DNA of 15,154 bases from Alphaproteobacteria bacterium. GTDB lineage: Bacteria > Pseudomonadota > Alphaproteobacteria > CACIAM-22H2. The notes under the pieces are model-generated. The model was not told the DNA's origin, did no database searches, and saw only the letters and a program-made list of their open reading frames with translations. The stretch spans positions 1 to 15,154 of the forward strand of contig CANMWW010000010.1 of the NCBI GenBank assembly GCA_947500965.1, read 5' to 3'. Within the stretch, counting starts at the first letter, position 1. Each line of letters starts with the position of its first letter. The position numbers were made by a program, and so were the translations under genes. Positions 8,285-15,154 of the stretch are shown here, piece after piece.

Positions 8285-9297
8285 GGTGCCCTCGCGCGGA
8301 CGCGCGCCCCGTCGGCGAGGCCGGGCGGCGGATCCGCGAGCACGGCGTCGCCTTCCGCGATGCCCTCCAGCACCTCGGCGAAGGCGCGGCCCTCTATGCC
8401 CGTGCGCAGCGCACGGCGCCGCGCGCGCCCGGCCTCGACGACGAAGGCGTGCCGCGCCTCGCGCGTCCCGCGCAGCGCCGCCGCCGGGACGAGCAGCGCG
8501 GCGGGCGCCTCGCGCACCACGACGTTGACCTCCACCGTCATGCCGACGCGCAAAGGCGTGTCGTCGGGCAGCGTGACGCGCACGCGGAAGGTCTTCCCCA
8601 CCGGATCGCCCTTGGGCGTGACCTCCGCGACCCTGCCCGGCAGCGCCTGCCCGGGGAAGGCGTCCGAGCGGAGCCATGCCTGCTGGCCGGCCGCGATCCG
8701 GGGGATGTCCTCCTCGTCGACATCCGCCGTCGCGCGCAGCGGCCGCGGCCGGCCGATCCAGAACAGGACCGCGCGCGCGTCCACGGTCTCGCCGACCTCG
8801 CCGTCCTGCCGCAGCACGCTGCCATCCATCGGGGCCACGAGGGCAAGGTCGCCGATGCGCTGGCGCTGGGCGGCGATCGCGGCGGCGACCTGCAGGAACT
8901 CGCTCTGCGCGCGCTCGCGCGCGTCGCGCGAGGCGTAGCCCCGGTCGGCCAGCTGCGCCTGGCGCCCGAGTTCCTCGCGCCAGTAGGCGGCGCGCGCCTC
9001 GAGCTCGGCGAGCCGAGCCAGCGCCTCGCGGTCGTCGAGCCGCGCCAGCACCTCGCCCGCGCGCACCTCGTCGCCGTCGCGCGCGAGGATCGACGCGATC
9101 CGTCCGGTTGCGAGCGGGCCGACCCGCGCCCAGGCCAGCGGCTCGACCACGCCCGTCGCGTAGACCGCCTCGACCGCGCTGCCCCGGAACGCCACGGCCA
9201 CCGGCGCCTCGACCGGCAGCTGCGTCCAGCCGCGCCAGCCGAGGGCCGCGACCAGCGTGGCGACGGCGAGGAAGGCGACGCTTCGCAGGGTGCGCAT
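8281..9297 (-). CDS. Periplasmic adaptor (HlyD/MacA-type membrane-fusion protein)
   Basis: The 338-aa protein starts with an uncleaved-looking membrane anchor (about 5-20). It continues with a split biotinyl-lipoyl-like domain: ATGRIASILARDGDEVRAGEVLARLDD (63-89) and the matching half LALVAPMDGSVLRQDGEVGETV (151-172). Between them lies a short alpha-helical hairpin (about 90-148). A beta-barrel domain (about 185-265, with PLRVGMTVEVNV) and a membrane-proximal domain follow. It would link the inner-membrane permease to an outer-membrane channel, as MacA does for MacB. No outer-membrane factor gene is present in the window, so a TolC-like partner would have to be encoded elsewhere. It is the first gene of the operon. 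Its ATG at 9297 has only a weak AGGG upstream, and its stop overlaps the permease start. Confidence 0.92.
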   Translation of the reverse strand: MRTLRSVAFLAVATLVAALGWRGWTQLPVEAPVAVAFRGSAVEAVYATGVVEPLAWARVGPLATGRIASILARDGDEVRAGEVLARLDDREALARLAELEARAAYWREELGRQAQLADRGYASRDARERAQSEFLQVAAAIAAQRQRIGDLALVAPMDGSVLRQDGEVGETVDARAVLFWIGRPRPLRATADVDEEDIPRIAAGQQAWLRSDAFPGQALPGRVAEVTPKGDPVGKTFRVRVTLPDDTPLRVGMTVEVNVVVREAPAALLVPAAALRGTREARHAFVVEAGRARRRALRTGIEGRAFAEVLEGIAEGDAVLADPPPGLADGARVRARAP

Positions 9298-9310
9298 CGC
9301 CGGACCCTAG

Positions 9311-9328
9311 GCCTGGCATCCTCCAGGC
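9311..9328. promoter_or_regulatory. 6-bp dyad near the ABC operon start
   Basis: GCCTGG (9311-9316) and CCAGGC (9323-9328) form a perfect inverted repeat with a 6-nt spacer, 14 bp from the adaptor start codon in the 106-bp divergent spacer. It could be a regulator site or a leader hairpin. Chance occurrence is possible in DNA this GC-rich. Confidence 0.25.
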
Positions 9329-9351
9329 GGGAATGCGGCGAGGAGGCGCCT

Positions 9352-9361
9352 GTGCATGCAC
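9352..9361. promoter_or_regulatory. 10-bp palindrome in the divergent spacer
   Basis: GTGCATGCAC is a perfect palindrome in the middle of the region between the exporter operon and the epm operon. Its A/T content is higher than the surroundings, which makes it a better operator candidate than the GC-only dyads nearby. No regulator gene is adjacent. Confidence 0.25.
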
Positions 9362-9367
9362 GAAAGG

Positions 9368-9397
9368 ATGACCCGGTGCCGCGTCCCGACCTAGCTT
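9368..9397 (+). promoter_or_regulatory. Weak candidate promoter for the epm operon, leaderless arrangement
   Basis: ATGACC (9368-9373) and TAGCTT (9392-9397) are separated by 18 nt and match the sigma70 boxes at four and three positions. The -10-like box ends 6 nt before the ATG at 9404. Transcription would therefore begin at or next to the start codon, in keeping with the lack of any ribosome-binding sequence there. Confidence 0.22.
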
Positions 9398-9403
9398 GCG
9401 GCC

Positions 9404-9820
9404 ATGCGCCCGGCCATCCGGATCCACTCGCTCGCCGAGGCGCGCGTCGCCCTCGGCGTCGCGCGCGAGCTCGGCCGCCCCGTCCTGCTCGCCAGCGCCC
9501 CCTGCGCCGCCGGCCATGCCGGCGCGGGCTGGTGGCGCGCTCTGGTGGAGGCGGCGCGCGCGGAGTATCCAGACGTCGACATGACAGCGATCCTCGACTG
9601 CGGCGACAGCGCCGGCGATGCCATGGAGGCCCTGCGCGAGGGCGTGCGCCTGGTCGCCTTCCGCGGGCGACCCGACGTCGCGCGGAAGCTGCGAGCGATC
9701 GCCGCCCAGCGCGGCGCCGAGGTCGCCGACGCGCACCCGCTCGGCCTCGACCTGCGCGCGCTGCGCGACCGGCGCGCCGCATGCGTCGTATGGCTGCGCG
9801 CGGAGGCCGCCGATGGCTGA
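9404..9820 (+). CDS. Uncharacterised 138-aa protein coupled to epmA
   Basis: I do not recognise a characterised family with certainty. The protein has alternating predicted strands and helices: PVLLASAP (25-32), the helix GAGWWRALVEAARAEYP (40-56), then TAILDCGDSAGDAMEALREG (61-80), VRLVAFRGRP (81-90) and ARKLRAIAAQRGAEV. This reads like part of a beta/alpha (Rossmann or half-TIM-barrel) fold, and the DCGD motif is a likely functional site. It has no signal peptide or membrane segment. An in-frame TAG at 9392-9394 rules out earlier starts, leaving ATG 9404, which has no Shine-Dalgarno and may be leaderless. The end overlaps epmA by 8 nt, so translation is coupled and a role connected with EF-P modification is a reasonable guess, not a demonstrated one. 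Confidence 0.82.
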   Translation: MRPAIRIHSLAEARVALGVARELGRPVLLASAPCAAGHAGAGWWRALVEAARAEYPDVDMTAILDCGDSAGDAMEALREGVRLVAFRGRPDVARKLRAIAAQRGAEVADAHPLGLDLRALRDRRAACVVWLRAEAADG

Positions 9821-10862
9821 GAGCCCGTCCTGGATGCCCGGGCGCTATGCCGCGCGGCGACCCGCCCTCCTCGGCCGCGCGGCGATCGCGCGCGCCCTGC
9901 GCGGCTGGTTCGCGCGCGAGGGCCTCGTCGAGGTCGAGACGCCGGCGCTGCAGGTCTCGCCGGGGCTCGAGCCGCATCTCGAGGCCTTCGCCACCGAGCT
10001 GAAGGCGCCGGGCGCGCGCGCCGGCGCCACGCTGCGCCTGCATACCTCCCCCGAGTTCGCGATGAAGAAGCTGATCGTCGCGGGCGAGCGCGACATCTTC
10101 CAGCTCGCGCGCGTCTTCCGGAACGGCGAGCGCAGCGCCACGCACCATCCCGAGTTCACGATGCTCGAATGGTATCGCGGCGGCGCCGACTATCGGGCTC
10201 TGATGGAGGATTGCGCGTCGATCCTGGCGCTCGCGGCAGACGCGACGGGCCGGGCGCGCTTCTCCTGGTCGGGCGTCGAATGCGACCCGCGCGCGACGCC
10301 CGAGCGGCTCAGCGTGCAGGACGCGTTCCTGCGGCACGCCGGCATCGACCTCCTCGCGACGGCGCCCGACCCGCACGCACCCGACGCCGCCGCGCTCGCC
10401 GCGGAAGCCGCGCGCATCGGCGTGCGCTGCGCGCCGGACGACCGGTGGGACGACGTCTTCTTCCGCGTCTTCCTCGAGCGCATCGAGCCACGTCTCGGGT
10501 CCGGCCGCGCGACGCTGCTCCACGACTACCCCGTCTCGATGGCCGCGCTGTCGCGCGCCAGCGACGCCGACCCGCGCGTGGCGGAACGCGTCGAGCTCTA
10601 TGCCTGCGGGCTGGAGCTCGCCAACGGCTTCTCCGAGCTCGTCGACGCCGCGGAGCAGCGCCGCCGCTTCGAGGCGGACATGGACCTCAAGCAGCGCATC
10701 CATGGCGAGCGCTACCCCATCGACGAGGACTTCCTCGCCGCGCTCGCGCACGGCATGCCGGACTGCGCGGGCATGGCGCTCGGCTTCGACCGCCTCGCGA
10801 TGCTCGCCTGCGGGGCCGCGCGCATCGAGGACGTGCTCTGGCTGCCGGTGGCGGAACCATGA
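9813..10862 (+). CDS. epmA: EF-P--(R)-beta-lysine ligase EpmA
   Basis: EpmA (GenX/PoxA/YjeA) activates (R)-beta-lysine with ATP and attaches it to a conserved lysine of elongation factor P, which relieves ribosome stalling at polyproline. The 349-aa protein is a class II lysyl-tRNA synthetase catalytic core with no N-terminal anticodon-binding domain, as expected. It has motif 1 around FAREGLVEVETPAL (33-46), motif 2 RVFRNGERSATHHPEFTMLEW (100-120), ELYACGLELANGFSEL (261-276) and motif 3 GMALGFDRLAML (320-331). Ala270 in LELANGF is the position where EpmA proteins carry Ala and LysRS carries Gly. GGAGG lies 6 nt before the ATG. Its stop overlaps epmB by 4 nt. The efp gene is not in the window. 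Confidence 0.94.
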   Translation: MAESPSWMPGRYAARRPALLGRAAIARALRGWFAREGLVEVETPALQVSPGLEPHLEAFATELKAPGARAGATLRLHTSPEFAMKKLIVAGERDIFQLARVFRNGERSATHHPEFTMLEWYRGGADYRALMEDCASILALAADATGRARFSWSGVECDPRATPERLSVQDAFLRHAGIDLLATAPDPHAPDAAALAAEAARIGVRCAPDDRWDDVFFRVFLERIEPRLGSGRATLLHDYPVSMAALSRASDADPRVAERVELYACGLELANGFSELVDAAEQRRRFEADMDLKQRIHGERYPIDEDFLAALAHGMPDCAGMALGFDRLAMLACGAARIEDVLWLPVAEP

Positions 10863-11890
10863 GCGCGCCGCCCCTCGCCACGCTGCGCGGCGCCGGCGAC
10901 CTGGTCGCCGCGGGGCTCGCGCCCGCCGCCGAGCGCGACGCGCTCGACGCCGTCGCGCGGCGCTATGCCGTCGCGCTCACGCCGGAGATGGCGGCGCTCG
11001 CCGCCGCCGAGGGACCGGACGGCCCGGTCTTCCGCCAGTTCGTCCCCGACGCGAGGGAACTGGTCGCGGCGCCGGGCGAGCTCGGCGACCCGATCGGCGA
11101 CGCCGCGCACAGCCCGGTGAAGGGGCTGGTGCATCGCTATCCGGACCGCGTGCTCCTCAAGCCGACCCATGCCTGCCCGGTCTATTGCCGCTTCTGCTTC
11201 CGGCGCGAGATGGTCGGCCCGGGCGGCGAGGCGCTGGACGGCGGCGAGCTCGAGGCGGCGTTCGCCTACATCCGCGCCCGCCCGGAGATCCGCGAGGCGA
11301 TCCTGTCCGGCGGCGACCCGCTCGTCCTCAGCCCGCGCCGCCTTGCCGGCATCCTGGGCGCGCTCGACGCGATCGAGCACCTGCAGGTGCTGCGCATCCA
11401 CAGCCGCGTGCCGCTCGTCGATCCCGCGCGCGTGACGCCCGCCCTCGTCGAGGCGCTGTCCACGCGCAAGGCGCTCTTCGTCGTCCTCCACGCGAACCAC
11501 CCGCGCGAGTTCACGGACGCCGGGCGCGCGGCCTGCGCGCGCATCGTCGGCGCCGGCATCCCGATGCTCAGCCAGTCCGTGCTGCTGCGCGGCGTCAACG
11601 ACGACGCCGCCACGCTCGAGGCGCTGATGCGCGCCTTCCTCGCGGCGCGCATCAAGCCCTACTACCTGCACCAGCTCGACCCGGCGCCGGGCACGTCGCA
11701 TTTCCGCGTGCCGCTCGCCGAGGGCCAGGCGCTCATGCGCGCGCTGCGCGGCCGCGTCTCGGGCCTCGCGCAGCCCACCTACGTCGTCGACATACCGGGC
11801 GGCCACGGCAAGGTGCCGGTGGGCCCGTCCTGGCTGGAGGAGGAAGGCCTGCGCGATCCGTCGGGCGGCCTCCACCCGCTGCCCGGCTGA
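10859..11890 (+). CDS. epmB: EF-P beta-lysylation protein EpmB (lysine 2,3-aminomutase)
   Basis: EpmB (YjeK) is a radical SAM and PLP enzyme that isomerises L-lysine to (R)-beta-lysine for EpmA. The 343-aa product has the iron-sulfur motif CPVYCRFC (Cys106, Cys110, Cys113), AILSGGDPL (147-155) for SAM binding and the PLP-lysine motif PGGHGKVPVGP with Lys318. It is shorter than true KamA-type aminomutases (about 410-470 aa) and ends near residue 343, so the C-terminal zinc and dimerisation segment of KamA is missing, as in EpmB. The ATG overlaps the epmA stop (ATGA). The adjacent EpmA makes this assignment firmer than for an isolated aminomutase. The next gene is convergent, 16 nt away, with no clear terminator. 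Confidence 0.94.
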   Translation: MSAPPLATLRGAGDLVAAGLAPAAERDALDAVARRYAVALTPEMAALAAAEGPDGPVFRQFVPDARELVAAPGELGDPIGDAAHSPVKGLVHRYPDRVLLKPTHACPVYCRFCFRREMVGPGGEALDGGELEAAFAYIRARPEIREAILSGGDPLVLSPRRLAGILGALDAIEHLQVLRIHSRVPLVDPARVTPALVEALSTRKALFVVLHANHPREFTDAGRAACARIVGAGIPMLSQSVLLRGVNDDAATLEALMRAFLAARIKPYYLHQLDPAPGTSHFRVPLAEGQALMRALRGRVSGLAQPTYVVDIPGGHGKVPVGPSWLEEEGLRDPSGGLHPLPG

Positions 11891-11906
11891 GCGCGCGGCG
11901 CGACCG

Positions 11907-12650
11907 TCAGGACGCCACCCAGTTGCGGTAGTCCTCGGAAAGCTCGCGCACCGCGGTCTCGTAGATCCTCTTGCCGTGCTCGGCGGAGGACAGGCCGGGA
12001 TTGGAGCCGATGCGCCCGTCCGGGAAGTTGCGGCGATAGTCGGCCGCGTCGGTGAACGTGCCCTTCGGAGCGACTGGCGGGTCCATCTTCATCGGCATCG
12101 CGCGCTCGGGATAGGCGTGCCAGGTCAGCGAGACCTCGGACGGCGTGGCGTGGCTGCCCTCCTGGTCGCCGTAGAGCTCCTTCGACAGCGCGCGGATGCC
12201 CGGCGCGTCGTACCAGTTCCTCAGCACGCACTTGATCGGCGGCCGGTTGCCGGCGGCGCCGAAGCTCGAGGCGGAGTAGATCTCGGAGAAGGCGGCGGTC
12301 GTCGTGGCGACGTTGCCGCCATGGCCGTTGACGAAGAAGAACCGGTCGAAGCCATGGACGGCCAGGCTCTCCACGTAGTCGCGGATCACGGCGATCAGCG
12401 TCGTCGGGCGCAGCGCCATCGAGCCCTTGAAGGCGAGGTGGTGCTGGGCCATGCCGACGGAGATCGTGGGCGCCACGACGGCGCCCGTCGCCTCGCCGAT
12501 GCCGCGGGCGACGACCTCCGCCGTGATGGCATCGGTGCCGATCAGGCCGTTGGGGCCGTGCTGCTCGGTCGAGCCGATCGGCATCACGATGCCGCGATTG
12601 GACTTGAGGTAGCGCTCGATCTCGGTCCAAGTGCTGAGGTGAAGAAGCAT
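11907..12650 (-). CDS. Creatininase-family amidohydrolase
   Basis: The 247-aa protein belongs to the creatininase superfamily of metal-dependent amide hydrolases. Visible metal-site motifs are GSTEQHGP (Glu29, His31), GTD (Asp40), NGHGGN (His110) and SHATPSEVS (His167, Glu172). True Pseudomonas creatininase has NGHYEN, whose Glu is a metal ligand. Here that residue is Gly, as in many other family members such as MftE and the archaeal FAPy deformylase, so creatinine is probably not the substrate. The physiological reaction is unknown. There is no signal peptide. GGAGG lies 6 nt before the ATG at 12650. It is a single-gene unit, convergent with epmB and divergent from the transporter, and the 75-bp divergent spacer might allow shared control. 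Confidence 0.88.
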   Translation of the reverse strand: MLLHLSTWTEIERYLKSNRGIVMPIGSTEQHGPNGLIGTDAITAEVVARGIGEATGAVVAPTISVGMAQHHLAFKGSMALRPTTLIAVIRDYVESLAVHGFDRFFFVNGHGGNVATTTAAFSEIYSASSFGAAGNRPPIKCVLRNWYDAPGIRALSKELYGDQEGSHATPSEVSLTWHAYPERAMPMKMDPPVAPKGTFTDAADYRRNFPDGRIGSNPGLSSAEHGKRIYETAVRELSEDYRNWVAS

Positions 12651-12725
12651 CGGTGCCTCCGTGTCGCGGGGACGCCGAGCCTATACGAAACGGCCCCGCG
12701 CGGGCGAGCAGGAGGAGGCTGGGGC

Positions 12726-13958
12726 ATGGACCGGGGGACGCGCTCCATGCTCGTGGCCCGCCGCTTCGCCCCCCTCTTCGCGGCGCAGTTCCTCGGCGCC
12801 CTGAACGACAACCTGGTGAAGAGCGCCTTCGGCGTGCTCGCCGCCTGGCGCCTCGCGCCGGGATCCGGGGCCGAGGCCGGCATGCTCGCGATGGTCGCGG
12901 GCGCCGTCTTCATCGCGCCCTTCCTCGTCTTCTCTGGCGCCTCGGGCACGCTCGCCGACCGCATCGACAAGGCGCGCGTCGCGCGCTGGACGAAGCTGGC
13001 GGAGATCCCGATCGTCGCCGGCGGCGTCGCCGGCCTGGCGCTGGAGAGCGTCGCGTTGCTGCTGGCGAGCCTGTTCCTGCTCGGCCTCCACTCGACCGTC
13101 TTCGGCCCGGTGAAGTACGCGCTGCTGCCGCAGCACCTGCCACCGGAGGAGCTCGTGCGCGGCAACGCGCTCGTGGAAGCCGGGACCTTCCTCGCCATCC
13201 TGCTCGGCACGGTGCTCGGCTCCGCGCTCGTGCTCGCGCCGGGCGGCGTCGCGGCGATCGCCGGCATCGGCTTCGCCGCCGCGCTGGGCGGCGCGCTCGC
13301 GGCCTCGCGCATACCGCCCGCACCGCCGGCGGCACCCGATGCGGCGCCGCGCCCGCGCATTTTCGCCGACACGATCGCCGTGCTGCGGATAGCCGCTGCC
13401 GACCGCGTGCAGCTCGGCGCGATCCTCGCCCTCTCCTGGTTCTGGGCCTTCGGCGCGGCGATCGTCTCGGGCCTGCCCGTGCTCGCGCGCGGCGCCGGGG
13501 GCGACGAGACGATGGTGACGGCCATGCTCGCGACCTTCGCCATCGGCATCGGCACGGGATCGATGCTCGCCGCCCGCATGGCGCGCGACGAGGACCCGCT
13601 GCGCCTCGTCGCGCCGGCGGCGATCGCCATGGCGGCCTTCGCCATCGACCTCTGGCTCCTCGCGGATGGCCAGTGGAGCCTGCTCGCCGCCCTCCTCGGC
13701 CTGTCGGTCGCCGGCGGCGCCTTCTCGCTGCCGCTCTACGCCTCGCTGCAGCGCCGCGGCGCGCCCGGGGCGCGCGCGAGGGTCATCGCGGCCAACAACA
13801 TCGCCAACGCCGCGGCCATGGCAGGGCTCGCCGTGCTCTGCGCCATCCTGCTCGGCCGCGGATGGACGATGCCGATGCTCGTCGGCGCCTGCGGCGTGGC
13901 GACGCTCGGCGTCGCGGCCTCGTGCGCATGGCTCGCGCGGGACGCGCGCGCCGGCTGA
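12726..13958 (+). CDS. MFS transporter, LplT-like (lysophospholipid transporter family)
   Basis: The 410-aa inner-membrane protein has about 12 predicted helices (roughly 14-34, 52-70, 92-108, 108-126, 150-172, 174-193, 230-250, 264-284, 293-311, 317-337, 357-377, 381-402). The motifs QFLGALNDNLVKSAF (21-35), GTLADRIDKARVARWTK (74-90), FGPVKYALLPQHLP (126-139) and ANNIANA (356-362) match the LplT/Aas branch of the major facilitator superfamily. In E. coli, LplT flips lysophospholipids inward for re-acylation by Aas. Here no acyltransferase or acyl-ACP synthetase domain is fused or adjacent, so the substrate is only suggested by family. I chose ATG 12726 because GGAGGAGG lies 7 nt upstream; the open frame continues far upstream only as antisense to the creatininase gene. 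Confidence 0.9.
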   Translation: MDRGTRSMLVARRFAPLFAAQFLGALNDNLVKSAFGVLAAWRLAPGSGAEAGMLAMVAGAVFIAPFLVFSGASGTLADRIDKARVARWTKLAEIPIVAGGVAGLALESVALLLASLFLLGLHSTVFGPVKYALLPQHLPPEELVRGNALVEAGTFLAILLGTVLGSALVLAPGGVAAIAGIGFAAALGGALAASRIPPAPPAAPDAAPRPRIFADTIAVLRIAAADRVQLGAILALSWFWAFGAAIVSGLPVLARGAGGDETMVTAMLATFAIGIGTGSMLAARMARDEDPLRLVAPAAIAMAAFAIDLWLLADGQWSLLAALLGLSVAGGAFSLPLYASLQRRGAPGARARVIAANNIANAAAMAGLAVLCAILLGRGWTMPMLVGACGVATLGVAASCAWLARDARAG

Positions 13959-13973
13959 CCCTCCGCGCGGGCG

Positions 13974-14002
13974 TTGCGCCACGTCGCCGCTTCTCCTAGA
14001 AA
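13974..14002 (+). promoter_or_regulatory. Candidate fba-thiE promoter
   Basis: TTGCGC (13974-13979) and TAGAAA (13997-14002) are separated by exactly 17 nt. They match the sigma70 -35 box at three positions and the -10 box at four. The CTAGAAAA patch is the most AT-rich part of this 77-nt spacer. Transcription would start near 14009, giving a leader of about 27 nt with GGGAG before fba. Confidence 0.35.
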
Positions 14003-14035
14003 ACGCGCGTCGAATCCCTTGGGAGACAGAGCGCC

Positions 14036-14956
14036 ATGCGCATCAGCCAGAAGGTCAAGCGTATCCTCGACAACTACGAGAGCGACAACCCGGGCACGAA
14101 GGCCAACCTCGCCCGGATCCTGATGCACGGGAAGCTCGGCGGCACGGGCCGCATGATCATCCTGCCGGTCGACCAGGGCTTCGAGCACGGCCCGGCGCGC
14201 AGCTTCGCCCCGAACCCCGACGCATACGACCCGCACTACCATTTCCAGCTCGCGGTCGACGCCGGCCTCAACGCCTACGCGGCGCCGCTCGGCATGATCG
14301 AGGCCGGCGCCGACAGCTTCGCCGGGGCGATCCCGACGATCATCAAGGTCAACTCCTCGAACTCGCTCGCGCGCCCCAAGGACCAGGCGGTGACGGCCTC
14401 GGTGAAGGACGCGCTGCGCCTCGGCTGCGCGGCGATCGGCTTCACGATCTACCCGGGCTCCGACGACCAGTTCGAGATGATGGAGGAGATCCGCGAGATG
14501 GCGCTGGAGGCCAAGAGCCACGGCCTCGCCGTCGTCATGTGGAGCTACCCGCGCGGCGGCGACCTCACCAAGGAGGGCGAGACGGCGATGGACGTCTGCG
14601 CCTACGCGGCGCACATGGCGGCGCTGCTCGGCGCGCACATCATCAAGGTGAAGCCGCCCGCCCAGGCGCTCTACCAGGACGCCGCGAAGAAGGTCTACGA
14701 GGCGCAGAAGATCGACATCTCGTCGCTCGACAAGCGCATCGCGCACGTCGTGCAGAGCTGCTTCAACGGCCGCCGCGTCGTCGTCTTCTCCGGCGGCGAG
14801 GCGAAGGGCGACGAGGGCATCTGCGCCGAGGCCAAGGCCATCCACCAGGGCGGCGGCAACGGCTCGATCATCGGCCGCAACACCTTCCAGCGCCCGCGCG
14901 ACAAGGCCCTGGAGCTGCTCGGCAAGCTCACCGAGATCTATCTCGGCAAGGCATGA
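14036..14956 (+). CDS. fba: Fructose-bisphosphate aldolase, class I (DhnA/FbaB type)
   Basis: This enzyme cleaves fructose 1,6-bisphosphate to dihydroxyacetone phosphate and glyceraldehyde 3-phosphate through a Schiff base, without metal. The 306-aa TIM barrel has IILPVDQGFEHGP (41-53), YAAPLGMIEAGAD, FTIYPGSDDQFEMMEE (136-151), WSYPRGG (169-175) and HIIKVKPP (201-208), where Lys204 or Lys206 is the likely Schiff-base lysine. VVVFSGGEAKG (248-258) and the phosphate-binding GNGSIIGRNTFQRP (274-287) follow. It is unrelated to the zinc-dependent class II enzyme used in this role by many bacteria. GGAG lies 10 nt before the ATG. Its stop overlaps the thiE-like start by 4 nt. In many alphaproteobacteria it follows gap and pgk; here it is about 10 kb from gap. 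Confidence 0.95.
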   Translation: MRISQKVKRILDNYESDNPGTKANLARILMHGKLGGTGRMIILPVDQGFEHGPARSFAPNPDAYDPHYHFQLAVDAGLNAYAAPLGMIEAGADSFAGAIPTIIKVNSSNSLARPKDQAVTASVKDALRLGCAAIGFTIYPGSDDQFEMMEEIREMALEAKSHGLAVVMWSYPRGGDLTKEGETAMDVCAYAAHMAALLGAHIIKVKPPAQALYQDAAKKVYEAQKIDISSLDKRIAHVVQSCFNGRRVVVFSGGEAKGDEGICAEAKAIHQGGGNGSIIGRNTFQRPRDKALELLGKLTEIYLGKA

Positions 14957-15154
14957 GCGGCGCGCCCGCCTGCCGCATCTGCCTCGTGACGCCGCCGGCC
15001 TTCGAGCCGGCGGCGTTCGCGTCCCTGCTCGCGCGCATGCTCGACGCGGGCGACGTCGCGTCGCTGCGCCTGCGCCTGCCCGGCGCGGACGCCGACGCGA
15101 TCGCCCGCGCGGCCGAGGCGCTGCTGCGGGTCACGCATCGCGCGGACATCGCCC
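14953..15154 (+). CDS. thiE: Thiamine phosphate synthase-like protein ThiE (partial, runs off the window)
   Basis: Only the first 67 codons are present. They read MSGAPACRICLVTPPAFEP, then FASLLARMLDAGDVASLRLRL, then a helix ending LLRVTHRADIA. The CRICLVTPP strand and the following DAGDVASLRLRL segment match the first two beta/alpha units of ThiE-type TIM barrels, which join HMP-pyrophosphate to thiazole phosphate. The ATG overlaps the fba stop (ATGA), so the two are translationally coupled. A thiE-like gene directly after this aldolase is a recurrent alphaproteobacterial arrangement. The active-site residues lie beyond the window edge. It could therefore be a ThiE paralogue without synthase activity, and the first-strand motif is the main support. 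Confidence 0.78.
   Translation, partial: MSGAPACRICLVTPPAFEPAAFASLLARMLDAGDVASLRLRLPGADADAIARAAEALLRVTHRADIA

Noticed and set aside
9404..11890. A lysine fermentation role for the lysine 2,3-aminomutase.
   Set aside because: The protein is short like EpmB and overlaps an EpmA gene; no other lysine fermentation genes are nearby.
12695..12704. CCCGCGCGGG palindrome between the creatininase and transporter genes as an operator.
   Set aside because: It contains only G and C. Such palindromes are common by chance here and it has no conserved flanks.

Overview
The window looks like chromosomal DNA from a very GC-rich alphaproteobacterium. The evidence is gene content and order: a short coiled-coil ORF, zapA and a 6S RNA gene run divergently from tkt-gap, and a class I fructose-bisphosphate aldolase gene overlaps a thiE-like gene. 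The closest fit is probably the Rhodospirillales or relatives, but that placement is inference; no rRNA is present. I see no insertion sequence, phage gene, tRNA, CRISPR array or origin. Genes are tightly packed and no gene-free stretch exceeds about 115 bases.

Layout. (1) 1-809, minus strand: a 60-aa coiled-coil ORF, then zapA (cell division), then 6S RNA (ssrS). (2) 902-3976, plus strand: tkt and gap, a two-gene carbon-metabolism operon leaving from the same 92-bp divergent promoter region. (3) 4005-6233, minus strand: a FemAB-like acyltransferase of the PEP-CTERM/exosortase-associated type and ilvE, separated by a 111-bp spacer with two strong hairpins. (4) 6318-9297, minus strand: a three-gene ABC export operon (membrane-fusion protein, FtsX/LolE-type permease, LolD-type ATPase) joined by two 4-bp ATGA overlaps and closed by a hairpin at the last stop codon. 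(5) 9404-11890, plus strand: an uncharacterised 138-aa protein overlapping epmA, which overlaps epmB; EpmA and EpmB attach (R)-beta-lysine to elongation factor P. (6) 11907-12650, minus strand: a creatininase-family amidohydrolase. (7) 12726-13958, plus strand: an LplT-like major facilitator transporter. (8) 14036 to the end, plus strand: class I (DhnA-type) fructose-bisphosphate aldolase and the start of thiE.

Functional reading. The two ends carry pieces of one central-carbon set: tkt and gap at the left, fba and thiE at the right. In many alphaproteobacteria these sit in one run with pgk. Here about 10 kb of unrelated, alternating-strand housekeeping and accessory genes lies between them and pgk is absent from the window. 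The most unusual item is the 138-aa protein that is translationally coupled to the EF-P lysylation enzymes; its function is unknown to me. The rest is mostly recognisable family members in ordinary context, with several intergenic dyads worth checking.
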